A DNA stretch of 64,000 nucleotides from Levilactobacillus paucivorans (GTDB taxonomy: Bacteria > Bacillota > Bacilli > Lactobacillales > Lactobacillaceae): NCBI RefSeq assembly GCF_001437125.1, contig NZ_JQCA01000038.1, forward strand, positions 16,883 to 80,882. The letters are read 5' to 3'. A program made the position numbers and the translations under genes. The notes beneath the pieces are model-generated. The model was given only the letters and a program-made list of their open reading frames with translations, ran no database searches and had not been told where the DNA came from. How positions within the stretch are numbered: the stretch's first letter is position 1; each line of letters begins with the position of its first letter. Shown here piece by piece: positions 39,469 to 48,043 of this stretch.

Positions 39469-40056
39469 CTATTCGGCGGAAGATTCCGCGAAGACCTGCT
39501 TGTTTTGTACAAAATAATCGATGCCGGAGTAAATGGTAAAGAAGAGGCAAATGTAGAAGAAGATCAGGGCCATTGGCACGTTGATTGCCCCAAAACCAAT
39601 ATTGTTAAGCAAGAGAAGAATAATCCCCACCATTTGGGTGGTCGTCTTAATCTTACCCGGCCAAGCGGCAGCTAAGACCCGGCCACCGGTTTCCACGACG
39701 ATCAGACGCAGACCAGTCACAGCCAATTCCCGGCAAACAATGATGGCGACACCCCAGGCTGGAACTTTCCCCATCGACACTAAGAGAATGAAGGCGGTCA
39801 TAACAATCATCTTGTCAGCCAAGGGATCGGCAAATTTACCAAAGTTAGTGACCAGATGCTGACGCCGGGCGATTTGACCGTCCAAAAAATCCGTAATGGA
39901 AGCCACGGCAAATACCAAGGCTCCCAAGATTTGGGTGACCGGAATTGCTGTTCCTAACCAGGTCACCGTCCCCCAATCCAGTGGGAGTACCAGTAACAGC
40001 AAGAAAACCGGGATTAAGATAATCCGAATAATGGTCAAACGATTTGGGACGTTCAC
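39469..40056 (-). CDS. pgsA: CDP-diacylglycerol--glycerol-3-phosphate 3-phosphatidyltransferase
   Basis: A 195-residue polytopic membrane enzyme making phosphatidylglycerol-phosphate. The CDP-alcohol phosphotransferase motif D-x2-DG-x2-AR-x8-G-x3-D-x3-D is fully present (DFLDGQIAR ... GKFADPLAD). The start is GTG at 40056, with AGGAGG 8 nt upstream; the longer reading has the binding site inside it. It follows rodZ, as in Bacillus. Confidence 0.95.
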   Translation of the reverse strand: MNVPNRLTIIRIILIPVFLLLLVLPLDWGTVTWLGTAIPVTQILGALVFAVASITDFLDGQIARRQHLVTNFGKFADPLADKMIVMTAFILLVSMGKVPAWGVAIIVCRELAVTGLRLIVVETGGRVLAAAWPGKIKTTTQMVGIILLLLNNIGFGAINVPMALIFFYICLFFTIYSGIDYFVQNKQVFAESSAE

Positions 40057-40091
40057 AGAAATTTCCTCCTTCAAGTACCGAAACTTGTCAT

Positions 40092-40129
40092 CAAAAAAGC
40101 GTGTCGGCCGCCACGGACCGACCCGCTTC
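40092..40129 (-). terminator. Intrinsic terminator of rodZ
   Basis: AAGCGGGTCGG pairs with CCGACACGCTT on the minus strand (one mismatch), followed by TTTTTT. Confidence 0.82.
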
Positions 40130-40133
40130 TACT

Positions 40134-41072
40134 TTATTTAAATTCTAGGGTAACTGCTTGGACCTGCGAAGAAGTCGTCGTGCTGGAACTCGTGGTGTCC
40201 GTTGATGTTGAATCGGACGTACTTGAAGCCGCACTGGTACTGGTTGCAGAGTTGAAGTGGAACGTTTCGCCATCAACCTTAACCTTGGTTGCTGGTGCGT
40301 TCCCAAAGTTAAAGGTCACGCTAGTTGCGGAACTTGGAATCCGCATGCTGTGTGACGTCGCGGCAGACAAAGTCCCCTGCCAAATGGTCGAGCCGCCTAC
40401 ACTAACAGACATCCAAGCACTTGATGAAGCGGATAGCTTCAACTTAGGCTTAGAAGAAACATTCTTAACCTGCCAAGTGGAACCAGAAGTCGTCGTGCTC
40501 AATTGCTTAAACACCGGCGTCTTCGTCACTTTCTTGGAGGAAGCCTTCTTGGAAGACGACTTGCTCTTAGCCGAACTACTCGTCTTCTTCTCGGAACTAC
40601 CGGAAACGCTGACAGAACTGCTGTCGACGTTATCCTTCTTGGTTGAACTACCACTGTGGGCCGCCGCCATCCAGATTCCGAGGAGTACCGCTAACACCAC
40701 GATCACGATCCCAATCACTGGTACCGTTCGCCGTAATTTGACGTAACGATCGTCCACCTTCCGCTGTTGTGAGCGGGTTTCTGGATTGTTTTCGTTAACC
40801 TTATCGACATATTCTTGCGTCTGGGTGCTTGGCAATGTGCTGTCGAATTGCTTCAACAGTTCGCCACCGTCCAGATCCACCATGTCCGCGTATTGCTTGA
40901 TGAACGCCCGAACGTAAAAGTCCCCTGGTAATTCATCAAAATTTTGGTCTTCAATTGCGATGAGGTAACGTTTTTGAATCTTTGTCGTCTGCTGTAAATC
41001 GTCTAAAGTAAAGCCCTTAGCAATCCGAGCATCGCGCAACGTTTTCCCCAAAGTTATTTTATTTTCACTCAT
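40134..41072 (-). CDS. rodZ: RodZ-like helix-turn-helix membrane protein
   Basis: A 312-residue bitopic protein. The N-terminal HTH_25 domain (LGKTLRDARIAKGFTLDDL...) reaches to about residue 75. A basic linker leads to a single helix (IGIVIVVLAVLLGIWMA, about 118-136). A Ser/Lys-rich stretch and an extracellular DUF4115-like beta domain follow, ending in a Ser/Thr-rich tail. RodZ links MreB filaments to the wall-elongation machinery; mreBCD is also in this window. The context (ymfH upstream, pgsA downstream) matches Firmicute ymfM. Confidence 0.9.
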   Translation of the reverse strand: MSENKITLGKTLRDARIAKGFTLDDLQQTTKIQKRYLIAIEDQNFDELPGDFYVRAFIKQYADMVDLDGGELLKQFDSTLPSTQTQEYVDKVNENNPETRSQQRKVDDRYVKLRRTVPVIGIVIVVLAVLLGIWMAAAHSGSSTKKDNVDSSSVSVSGSSEKKTSSSAKSKSSSKKASSKKVTKTPVFKQLSTTTSGSTWQVKNVSSKPKLKLSASSSAWMSVSVGGSTIWQGTLSAATSHSMRIPSSATSVTFNFGNAPATKVKVDGETFHFNSATSTSAASSTSDSTSTDTTSSSTTTSSQVQAVTLEFK

Positions 41073-41184
41073 TATAAACTCTCCACCTGTTCAAAATTTC
41101 TCTACTAGCAGTATAGCATAGGCGCTGACGCATTTTTACCCAGAGAACCGATAAATCTGGATTTAAACGATTCTTAACCTCCCC

Positions 41185-42474
41185 TTAAGGCAGGATGGTA
41201 TGAATCGTCTGTTGACTGGCCGACAAGAAAGCTTCAGAGGCTTCTTGCAGATCAGTGAACGTCAAGTCTTCCAGAATCGCCAACTCATCGAAAATAGTGG
41301 CCCCGGAGAAGAGTGGGCCATCGTATTGGTTGGCAATGGCCTCTACCGAATTCATGGCTCCTACAAGTCGCCCGATTGCCTCTTGTTTGACTAATACAAA
41401 TTGCGGTTTAGCGGCCTCTAACTGGGCCGGCGCATCCCGCAAAATGGCCGTCAATTCCTGGGCAAATTGTTCGGGTTGGTCGGTATCGCCGGTCAGCTGG
41501 GCAAAGTGAGCGCCCCGTTGAACCTGGAAGTCATAGCCAAAGCTGTCGTCAATAATGTTTGCATCATACAAACGTAAGTAGTTATCCCCACTGTCATTGA
41601 ATAATAGGTCAAACATCAGTGAAATTGCCGCACTGTACTGTAAGCCTGCCCGGCCCGCTGGCACCGTGTCAAAACCCCGTAAACCAAGGTTAACCCGTGG
41701 CCGTGTCACAGCTAGGTGCCGCGTCTGGGTGGCCGGAATATCTGCTGGCGTTGATTGTGCGCTAGGTACCCGTCGAATTGGACTCGCTGGTCCAAAGGTC
41801 TTGTGATCCTGATTGTCAGAAATCCAACGCAACGTTTCTTCAGGGTCCAATTGGCCCACCACCACGAGACTCATGTTGCTAGGATGGTAGAACGTGTTGT
41901 AGGCCGTGTAGAGATCGTCCGCAGTAATTTTAGCGATTGAGTCCACCGTGCCGGCAATATCAATGTGCAACGGTTCCTTGGGATACAGATTACCAATCAT
42001 GCCAAAGTAACTTTGCCAACCGGGGTCATCATCGTACATTTTAATTTCTTGGCCGATGATTCCCTTTTCCTTATTGACCGTCGCCGCCGTAAAGTACGGC
42101 TGTTGAACGAAATCCAGGAGAATATCGAGATTCTCTTTCAAATGACTGGTCGTCGCAAACAGATAGCTGGTCTGAGTAAAACTGGTAAAGGCATTGGCCG
42201 AGGCCCCATATTGACCAAATAAGTCGAAGGCATCATGATCTTCTTTTTCAAACATCTTGTGTTCTAAGAAGTGGGCAATCCCATCCGGCAAGCGTACGGG
42301 TTCGGTCTGGTCTCTGGGAACAAAGGCATTGTCCACTGCCCCGTAGTCGGTCGTCATGATGGCAAAGGTCTTATGAAAGCCAGCCTTGGGCATCAAAATC
42401 ACTCGAAGACCATTTGCTAGTGTTGTCTGATAGATACTCTCACCTAGGCGGTCGTAACTTTCTTTATTCAGCAC
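41185..42474 (-). CDS. ymfH: M16-family peptidase YmfH (EF-P 5-aminopentanol modification-associated)
   Basis: A 429-residue insulinase/pitrilysin-fold protein. It carries the inverted zinc motif HFLEH (in GIAHFLEHKMF) and the downstream acidic ligand region NEF/KEKGIIGQEIKMYDDDP, so it is probably the active subunit. I chose GTG at 42474, since GGAGGTGA precedes it at 5 nt. It overlaps the ymfF stop by 11 bp, giving translational coupling. Family members in Bacillus are associated with EF-P lysine modification. There is no ymfI reductase gene next to it here. Confidence 0.88.
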   Translation of the reverse strand: MLNKESYDRLGESIYQTTLANGLRVILMPKAGFHKTFAIMTTDYGAVDNAFVPRDQTEPVRLPDGIAHFLEHKMFEKEDHDAFDLFGQYGASANAFTSFTQTSYLFATTSHLKENLDILLDFVQQPYFTAATVNKEKGIIGQEIKMYDDDPGWQSYFGMIGNLYPKEPLHIDIAGTVDSIAKITADDLYTAYNTFYHPSNMSLVVVGQLDPEETLRWISDNQDHKTFGPASPIRRVPSAQSTPADIPATQTRHLAVTRPRVNLGLRGFDTVPAGRAGLQYSAAISLMFDLLFNDSGDNYLRLYDANIIDDSFGYDFQVQRGAHFAQLTGDTDQPEQFAQELTAILRDAPAQLEAAKPQFVLVKQEAIGRLVGAMNSVEAIANQYDGPLFSGATIFDELAILEDLTFTDLQEASEAFLSASQQTIHTILP

Positions 42475-43744
42475 TTTGGTCACCTCCATGTAAGCAGTAC
42501 GTGGCCTGAAGCGTCACGCGTTTAGCGACCCGGGCCACATCGTCAGCCGTGATCGCCATGAGTTTTTCTTGCCAAGTTGCCAAAGGTTCACTCAGGTGCG
42601 TCAAGTGCACGTTGAGCAGTCCGGTCAGCCGGCGTTGCGGACTGTCGAGTGCCGATAAACGGGCGTTCAGCAGACTCGCCTTAACTTCATCTAATAAGGT
42701 CGCAGGGAGCTCTCCCCGTTGCATGGCGGCCAACTGGTCCCCAATAATCGTTTCCACACGTTGTTGGTTCTCCGCTTGGATCCCAGCCTGCACCGTCAAC
42801 GTCCCATTAAAGGGATTGTAGCCGCTGCTAGCATAGTAGGCCAGACTGGCCTTCTCACGTACATTGGTAAAGAGGAGCGACAAGGGACTGCCCCCAAAGG
42901 CCGCATTAAAGACCACCGCGGCCATAAAGTCTGAATCGTTACGATAGACGGGTAATTGATACCCTAGGTTTAATTTTGCTTGAACAACCGGTGCCAGGTC
43001 ATCCCCGACCTGAACCTGTTTCCGAGCGTCCCAATGGTAGTAAGGATCACTGGTCGGTTCCGTTCGGTCTGCGAGTGGCCACTGCGCCAGAGCAGACTGA
43101 ACCCGTTCGGCCGTCACATCCCCAATTACGGCCACGTGAACCGCGTCATTGGCCAACATGTCATGATAAGTTCCTAAAATATCCGTGGCCGACAAGCCAC
43201 TCAAAACATGCAGGTCGCCCAAGGCATTCATCGCTTGGGTTGGCTGTCCCGTGAAGAGTAGCTCCTGCAAACGGCGATTGGCCAGGTACTGCTTGTCATC
43301 ATCCAGTGACTTGATGGCGGTATAAAGGTTTTGCCGTTGTTGTGTGAAAGTTGCCGGATCAAAGTTGCCACCTGGCAATAGCGGTGCGAATAACACCTGC
43401 TTTAACAGGTCCATCCCCCGCTCGAATAAGGGCGCGTCATCCGCATAGTTTGCCAGATACTGCTCATCAACCACCGAGCAGGTCAAGCGAATCACATGCT
43501 TGGTCCCAAGTTTCAGGACACTGATCCCAAACGTTGCCCCGTAAAGCCGGGACAACTCACGAGCCAAGGCCGTTTGTGTTGGGTACTGTTCCGTGCTCGT
43601 CTCGAGCACCTGGGCTAAGAGGGCTCTGCCAGTAATGGCCGTCGCTTGAAGCGGCGCCACAAAGTCAACTTTAATGCCGACAGTTTTGAATTGTTTAGTG
43701 GGTAACAAATCGAGGGTTACCCCATTTTTTATGCGAAAATGCAC
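42464..43744 (-). CDS. ymfF: M16-family peptidase-like protein YmfF (partner subunit)
   Basis: A 426-residue M16-fold protein without an HxxEH motif: the corresponding region reads TGRALLAQVLETSTEQY. It is therefore probably the non-catalytic half of a YmfF/YmfH heterodimer. The C-terminal M16 signature region (NREKASLAYYASSGYNP) is present. The start is GTG at 43744 with GGAGG 9 nt upstream; the longer open reading starts in unrelated sequence. It is directly coupled to ymfH. Confidence 0.87.
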   Translation of the reverse strand: MHFRIKNGVTLDLLPTKQFKTVGIKVDFVAPLQATAITGRALLAQVLETSTEQYPTQTALARELSRLYGATFGISVLKLGTKHVIRLTCSVVDEQYLANYADDAPLFERGMDLLKQVLFAPLLPGGNFDPATFTQQRQNLYTAIKSLDDDKQYLANRRLQELLFTGQPTQAMNALGDLHVLSGLSATDILGTYHDMLANDAVHVAVIGDVTAERVQSALAQWPLADRTEPTSDPYYHWDARKQVQVGDDLAPVVQAKLNLGYQLPVYRNDSDFMAAVVFNAAFGGSPLSLLFTNVREKASLAYYASSGYNPFNGTLTVQAGIQAENQQRVETIIGDQLAAMQRGELPATLLDEVKASLLNARLSALDSPQRRLTGLLNVHLTHLSEPLATWQEKLMAITADDVARVAKRVTLQATYCLHGGDQSAE

Positions 43745-43879
43745 GCGCAGAATCCTCCTCTGACAAAAGTCTAATCGGTGTTTAATGATAAGGGAACTAA
43801 CCGGTAAATACAAGCAACCACTTTCATTTTCACGGAGTTTTGATCGGTCATGACCCGCTGTTAAGTCCGAAAACACGGT

Positions 43880-43911
43880 AAAGGGCCCCGAACGACTGTC
43901 CCGGGCCCTCA
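43880..43911 (-). terminator. Hairpin ending the 44-46 kb transporter operon
   Basis: AGGGCCC(GGG) pairs with (C)GGGCCCT around an ~14-nt loop; only a short TTT follows, so efficiency is uncertain. Confidence 0.6.
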
Positions 43912-43921
43912 GAAAACCAAT

Positions 43922-44770
43922 TTATTTTTTCAGTAATGGTGTATCCACATTTCCACCAAACCACTTTTGATTAATCTTGGCTAGCTGGCCATCCTTAGCG
44001 GTCCGGGCCAACCCCCGATTAATTTTGTTTCGAAGGGTCACGTCTCCTTTACGCATGCCCACCGCAAATTGTTCCTTCGGGAAGCTCCCCACAGTCACCT
44101 TGAAGTCTTCCGGGTGCTGTTGGTGCTTGATATAGTAATTGGCATAGGTGCTGTCGATAAGCAGGCCTTGAATCCGGCCGGCGTTCAGGTCGATGAAGGC
44201 GTTGGTAAAGGAATCATACTGGACGGGGGCGTGATTCTTAATCCGGTTTTTAAAGACCTTGGGATAGTCCTCAATGTCATTGTATCCGGAAGACCCACTT
44301 TGCGCGCCTAGAACCTTGCCCTGCATCCCGGCAAAGCTATGAATACCGCTCTTCTTTAACGTGACCAATACCTGGTCATTGTTCAAGTATGTCTGCGAGA
44401 AGGCCACCTTCTTTGCTCGCTCCGGGGTGATTGAATACCCGTTCCAAATCAAATCAATCGTGCCGTTACGCAATTCAGTGGCATTCATGGACCAATCGAT
44501 CGTTTGGAAATCCACCTTGATCCCGTACTGCTTGAACACAGCCCGCGCGAGGTCGATGTCATAGCCGACCAGCTTCCCACTCTTCTGGCGAAAGCCCATT
44601 GGTACGAAGCTATCGTCGAGGCCAATGACCACCTTTTTCCGCCGTTGAATCCGTGCCCAGGTGTCACGCGTATCGGCCTGCTTAGCAGACTGACCACAGC
44701 CGGCCAACGTCGTCCCCAGAGTCAACAGTACCGTGAGCAACACGGCGAATTGTCCCAATCTTCTTCTCAT
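43922..44770 (-). CDS. Amino-acid ABC transporter substrate-binding lipoprotein
   Basis: A 282-residue type 3 solute-binding protein. It has a signal peptide with lipobox LAGC (Cys25 lipidation), then the polar amino-acid fold: KVVIGLDDSFVPMGFR, GKLVGYDIDLARAVFKQYG, ELRNGTIDLIWNGYSITPERAKKVAFS and GAQSGSSGYNDIED. It delivers its ligand to the permease encoded two genes upstream. The leader of the operon is a T-box whose best-supported specifier reads CAC (His), so histidine is a candidate substrate. This is inference only. Confidence 0.93.
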   Translation of the reverse strand: MRRRLGQFAVLLTVLLTLGTTLAGCGQSAKQADTRDTWARIQRRKKVVIGLDDSFVPMGFRQKSGKLVGYDIDLARAVFKQYGIKVDFQTIDWSMNATELRNGTIDLIWNGYSITPERAKKVAFSQTYLNNDQVLVTLKKSGIHSFAGMQGKVLGAQSGSSGYNDIEDYPKVFKNRIKNHAPVQYDSFTNAFIDLNAGRIQGLLIDSTYANYYIKHQQHPEDFKVTVGSFPKEQFAVGMRKGDVTLRNKINRGLARTAKDGQLAKINQKWFGGNVDTPLLKK

Positions 44771-44782
44771 GGTTACTCACTC

Positions 44783-45418
44783 CTAACTCTTCGCTTCTAC
44801 CCGTAACATCTGATCGGCAATTGATTCCGCAAATGGGATATCATGGGTGACCACAATCTGAGTCATGCCCTCAGCCTTAAGTTTTAAAATAATTTCTTCA
44901 ACTTCTTTACGTAAATCCGGATCCAGTGCCGACGTAGGTTCGTCGTAGCACAGAAGCTTAGGCCGCATGGCCAAGGCCCGCACGATGGCCACCCGTTGTT
45001 TCTGGCCCCCGGACAATTCGTAGGGATATAGATCCGCCTTGCCATCCAAGTTTAGTTGTTTCAGCAACCGTTGCGCAGTGGCTTCGGCTTCAGCCTTGCT
45101 CTGCTTGAGCACCATGGTTGGCGCCAGGGTCACGTTTTGAAGCACCGTTAAATTGGGAAACAGTTGAAAGTCTTGGAAGACCACGCCAATCACCGTGTCG
45201 TTATTGCGATTGGTGACGGGATTGAAGGGCTGACCATCTAAGAAGAAGTCCCCACTATCGGTCTCTTCCAGACCACTGATACACCGTAACAGCGTCGTCT
45301 TACCGGCACCGGAAGGCCCGACAATGGTGAGGATCTGACCATCATTAACCGTTAAGTTCACGCCATCCAAGATTAATTTACCGGCAAATCTTTTTGTAAT
45401 ATTTTTAAGTTCTAGCAT
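44783..45418 (-). CDS. Amino-acid ABC transporter ATP-binding protein
   Basis: A 211-residue ATPase of the polar amino-acid subfamily. It has Walker A GPSGAGKTT, signature LSGGQKQ, Walker [13 protein letters not shown] and the switch His in VVTHDI. It is shorter than the GlnQ-like one at the left end (246), lacking part of the C-terminal tail. It lies between permease and binding-protein genes and energises that importer. Confidence 0.94.
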   Translation of the reverse strand: MLELKNITKRFAGKLILDGVNLTVNDGQILTIVGPSGAGKTTLLRCISGLEETDSGDFFLDGQPFNPVTNRNNDTVIGVVFQDFQLFPNLTVLQNVTLAPTMVLKQSKAEAEATAQRLLKQLNLDGKADLYPYELSGGQKQRVAIVRALAMRPKLLCYDEPTSALDPDLRKEVEEIILKLKAEGMTQIVVTHDIPFAESIADQMLRVEAKS

Positions 45419-45437
45419 TGATTGTCACCCTTTCTCT

Positions 45438-46079
45438 CTAACGCCAGGCGCTGTAGTGCTTCTCTAATCGTTTCAAGACCACCGTGCAGACCGCCGTGAG
45501 TAGCAAGTAAATAACGGCAACCAACACCATGGGAACGAGTGTGACATCGCGGGCCATGGCCACGTTTCCGGCTCGCAGGAGGTCACCTAAACCAATGACA
45601 TAGACCAGTGAAGAATCCTTAATCAAATTGATCACCTCATTACCAATTGAGGGAAGCACGATTTTGACCACTTGGGGAATCACAATCTTACGTAAGGTCT
45701 GCCAATTGGTCAGGCGTAAGACTCGCGCACTTTCGTACTGCCCTACGGGAATGGCTTGTAAGCCACCCCGGAAGATTTCAGCGAAGTAGGCCGTGTAGTT
45801 TAAGATAAACGCGAACAACGCTGCATCGTAACGTTGGAACACGATCCCAACGATGGGCAGGCCGTAGAAGACGAAGATGAGTTGCAACAACAGTGGGGTT
45901 CCTCGCATTAACCACACGTAGACGTCAATCAACCAGGTCAAGGGTTTGAAATTCGTAATCATTCCCAACCCCACTAGGATTCCTAACGGTACGGAAATAA
46001 TTAACGTCCAGAAGAAAATCGACAACGTCGTGCCGGTTCCCGAAATTAACGATGGTAAAATTTGACTCACATAATTCAT
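45438..46079 (-). CDS. Amino-acid ABC transporter permease
   Basis: A 213-residue permease of the HisMQ family. Several helices surround the EAA-type loop (QYESARVLRLTNWQTLRKIV). LMRGTPLLLQLIFVFYGLP and EVINLIKDSSLVYVIG are typical of the family. I chose the ATG at 46079, with GAGAGG 9 nt before. It is the first gene of the operon, starting 22 nt after the second terminator of the T-box leader. Confidence 0.93.
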   Translation of the reverse strand: MNYVSQILPSLISGTGTTLSIFFWTLIISVPLGILVGLGMITNFKPLTWLIDVYVWLMRGTPLLLQLIFVFYGLPIVGIVFQRYDAALFAFILNYTAYFAEIFRGGLQAIPVGQYESARVLRLTNWQTLRKIVIPQVVKIVLPSIGNEVINLIKDSSLVYVIGLGDLLRAGNVAMARDVTLVPMVLVAVIYLLLTAVCTVVLKRLEKHYSAWR

Positions 46080-46476
46080 GGCAATCATCCTCTCTTCAAC
46101 TAAAAAACGCCCTCTTGAGATCAATTCTCAAGAGGGCGTTCGACCGCGGTTCCACCTCATGTACTCGGTGGGCTCACGCCACACCGACTCAGGGAGTTGC
46201 CCGCTGCCACAAAAATAAAAAAGTCCCCTTAGGTCCGTAGACCTAAGAGGACGATCACATCGTGGTTCCACCTCTGTTTGTTAAACCATCACTGGTCTAA
46301 CCTCAGCGAGTTGCTAGCAACTCCAGCGATAACGGGCTACCCCGGGTCGTCCTACTAGATTCAGACGACCAACTCACAGATGTGTTTCGGTTAACCAAGG
46401 ACACCCGTTTCCATCGACCGGGCTTTCTGTTGAGACTTTGGTGACCTACTCTTCTGTTCAACGTTATTGATTCATT
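46080..46476 (-). promoter_or_regulatory. Tandem T-box leader of the amino-acid ABC operon
   Basis: Unit 1 has a full stem I. The helix ACAGA/TCTGT, AGTA (46447-46450) and GAA are followed by the 5-nt specifier strand ACACA. Aligned to the valS leader of this window, the codon is CAC (46382-46384, His). Its T-box AGGTGGAACCACG (46261-46273) precedes a terminator (46211-46252). Unit 2 has a better T-box AGGTGGAACCGCGG (46144-46157) and a 15-bp terminator (46101-46140). Only about 90 nt precede its T-box, and no stem I is recognised there. The UGGA bulge is unusual for tRNA-His, so amino-acid specificity is provisional. Confidence 0.85.
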
Positions 46477-46482
46477 GACAAC

Positions 46483-46511
46483 ATACTACGATCTTTTTCA
46501 ATCGCCGTCAA
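46483..46511 (-). promoter_or_regulatory. Promoter of the T-box/ABC operon
   Basis: TTGACG (46506-46511), 17 bp, TAGTAT (46483-46488). No terminator is visible between minD and this promoter. Confidence 0.75.
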
Positions 46512-46544
46512 GCTTTATTGAAAATTTAACTGGCGGTTACAACG

Positions 46545-47351
46545 CTACCCGCGATGGAACCAGCCACTGACCTTGTGCCAAAACCCGGTTGGAGCTTCGG
46601 CTTCAATCTTCATCAATGGCACCGTTTCACCCTCAAGGCGGCGCGCAACATTCCGGTAACCTTGAGAAGCAGGATTATCGGTTTGCATGACAATGGGTTC
46701 CCCTTGGTTGGACGTCGTAATCACGGCGTCATCATCAAAGATGATCCCCAGTAGTTCGATACCCAGGTGATGGGTAATCTCATCGATATCCATCATGGAC
46801 CCGTCCTGCATCATGTTCCGGCGAATCCGGTTGATTAACAGGCGTGGGGCTTCGGTCAGTGGATGCTGTTCCAACAGACCAACGACCCGATCGGCATCCC
46901 GAACGGCGGAGATTTCTGGCGTCGTCACCACAATCGCGGCATCGGCACCCGCAACGGCGTTCATGAAACCTTGTTCAATCCCAGCCGGACAGTCGATCAG
47001 AACGTAGTCATATTCTGGTTTCAATTCATCGACGATTTCCTTAACCTGTTCCGGTTGTAACGCATTCTTGTCGGTGTTCTGGGCGGCTGGTAATAAGTAG
47101 AGCTTGTCGTCAAACCGCTTGTCCTTGACCAACGCTTGGGGGAGCTTAGCCCGACCTTCAGCGACGTCAACGATATCATAAATAATCCGGTTATCGAGGC
47201 CTAAGACCACGTCCAAGTTCCGCAGACCGATGTCCAGGTCCATCAGACATACGCGTTTGCCCATCAAGGCTAATGCCGTTCCGATATTGGCACTGGTGGT
47301 CGTCTTACCAACCCCACCTTTACCAGAGGTGATGACAATTGCTTTTCCCAT
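46545..47351 (-). CDS. minD: Septum site-determining ATPase MinD
   Basis: A 268-residue ParA/MinD ATPase with the deviant Walker A KGGVGKTTTSANIG, DLDIGLRNLD and DCPAGIEQGF. The C-terminal amphipathic membrane-targeting helix ends near VSGWFHRG. With MinC it blocks FtsZ assembly away from mid-cell. No minE is nearby; Firmicutes generally position MinCD by other means (DivIVA/MinJ). It starts 2 bp after minC. Confidence 0.95.
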   Translation of the reverse strand: MGKAIVITSGKGGVGKTTTSANIGTALALMGKRVCLMDLDIGLRNLDVVLGLDNRIIYDIVDVAEGRAKLPQALVKDKRFDDKLYLLPAAQNTDKNALQPEQVKEIVDELKPEYDYVLIDCPAGIEQGFMNAVAGADAAIVVTTPEISAVRDADRVVGLLEQHPLTEAPRLLINRIRRNMMQDGSMMDIDEITHHLGIELLGIIFDDDAVITTSNQGEPIVMQTDNPASQGYRNVARRLEGETVPLMKIEAEAPTGFWHKVSGWFHRG

Positions 47352-47353
47352 AA

Positions 47354-48028
47354 CTAAATTCCTCCAATCTGGTTATATAACTTCGGATTAATCTTCTTTA
47401 ATTGTGCCAGCTTACCGTATGACAGCACGTGAAGATCGTTCACATACGCGATCGTTTGACGAGAATCGGCCAGTTGTTCCGATTCGATAATGTCAAACTG
47501 TTCGGCAATGCGAACCTGTTGGGCACTCTGAAGATTTCCCATAATCAGTTTGGATTCATCATCGGGATAGCCGGCTTGCAAGATACCGCTCACGTCTCCC
47601 ATCGAAAAGATATTGCCCGTCGTCCGGAGCTTACCACCCTCGTGGATCGTTCCCAAGAAGAGAACATCCCCTTGCATGACAACCTCTTGCCCGTTACGAA
47701 TAATCTTACTCAATAGATGAACGTTCTCACGTTCACGGAGTTGAATGGCATCGTCAACGGTGATCACGTTAGCCGCAATCTTGTGGATTTCAAAGCGTGG
47801 GTAATTCCCCACCATTTCTTCAATTTGAGCTTTCTCATCGGCCGTCAAGAGACGATCCTCAGTCAGCACATCCAACGACACTTTGGTCGTCTCCAATGCC
47901 TTGGGATCGGTCTTGAGTTTCTCCAGCAGTGCCTTCAAATCAACCAGAATCTGTTCAAAACTGGCTGACTGTTTCAGCACCAGGTCATAGCCGTTTTGCG
48001 TTCCCCGTAATACGGCAGCTTGCATAGC
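47354..48028 (-). CDS. minC: Septum site-determining protein MinC
   Basis: A 224-residue FtsZ inhibitor. The N-domain (about 1-95) is weakly conserved; the C-terminal right-handed beta-helix (about 105-220) has GQEVVMQGDVLFLGTIHEGGKLRTTGN, given only partly here as VMQGDVLFLG and AGYPDDESKLIMG. I chose the ATG at 48028, preceded by AAGGGA; an upstream GTG lacks a spaced site. It is part of the mreBCD-minCD cluster. Confidence 0.92.
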   Translation of the reverse strand, partial: AMQAAVLRGTQNGYDLVLKQSASFEQILVDLKALLEKLKTDPKALETTKVSLDVLTEDRLLTADEKAQIEEMVGNYPRFEIHKIAANVITVDDAIQLRERENVHLLSKIIRNGQEVVMQGDVLFLGTIHEGGKLRTTGNIFSMGDVSGILQAGYPDDESKLIMGNLQSAQQVRIAEQFDIIESEQLADSRQTIAYVNDLHVLSYGKLAQLKKINPKLYNQIGGI

Positions 48029-48043
48029 GTTCGTTCCCTTCAC

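Noticed and set aside
42719..43254. Several 60-90-residue plus-strand frames opposite ymfF
   Set aside because: They are short shadow frames antisense to a conserved gene, with no start signals.
46545..48028. Search for minE next to minCD
   Set aside because: No MinE-like frame is present; absence is normal for Firmicutes, so it is not reported as an anomaly.
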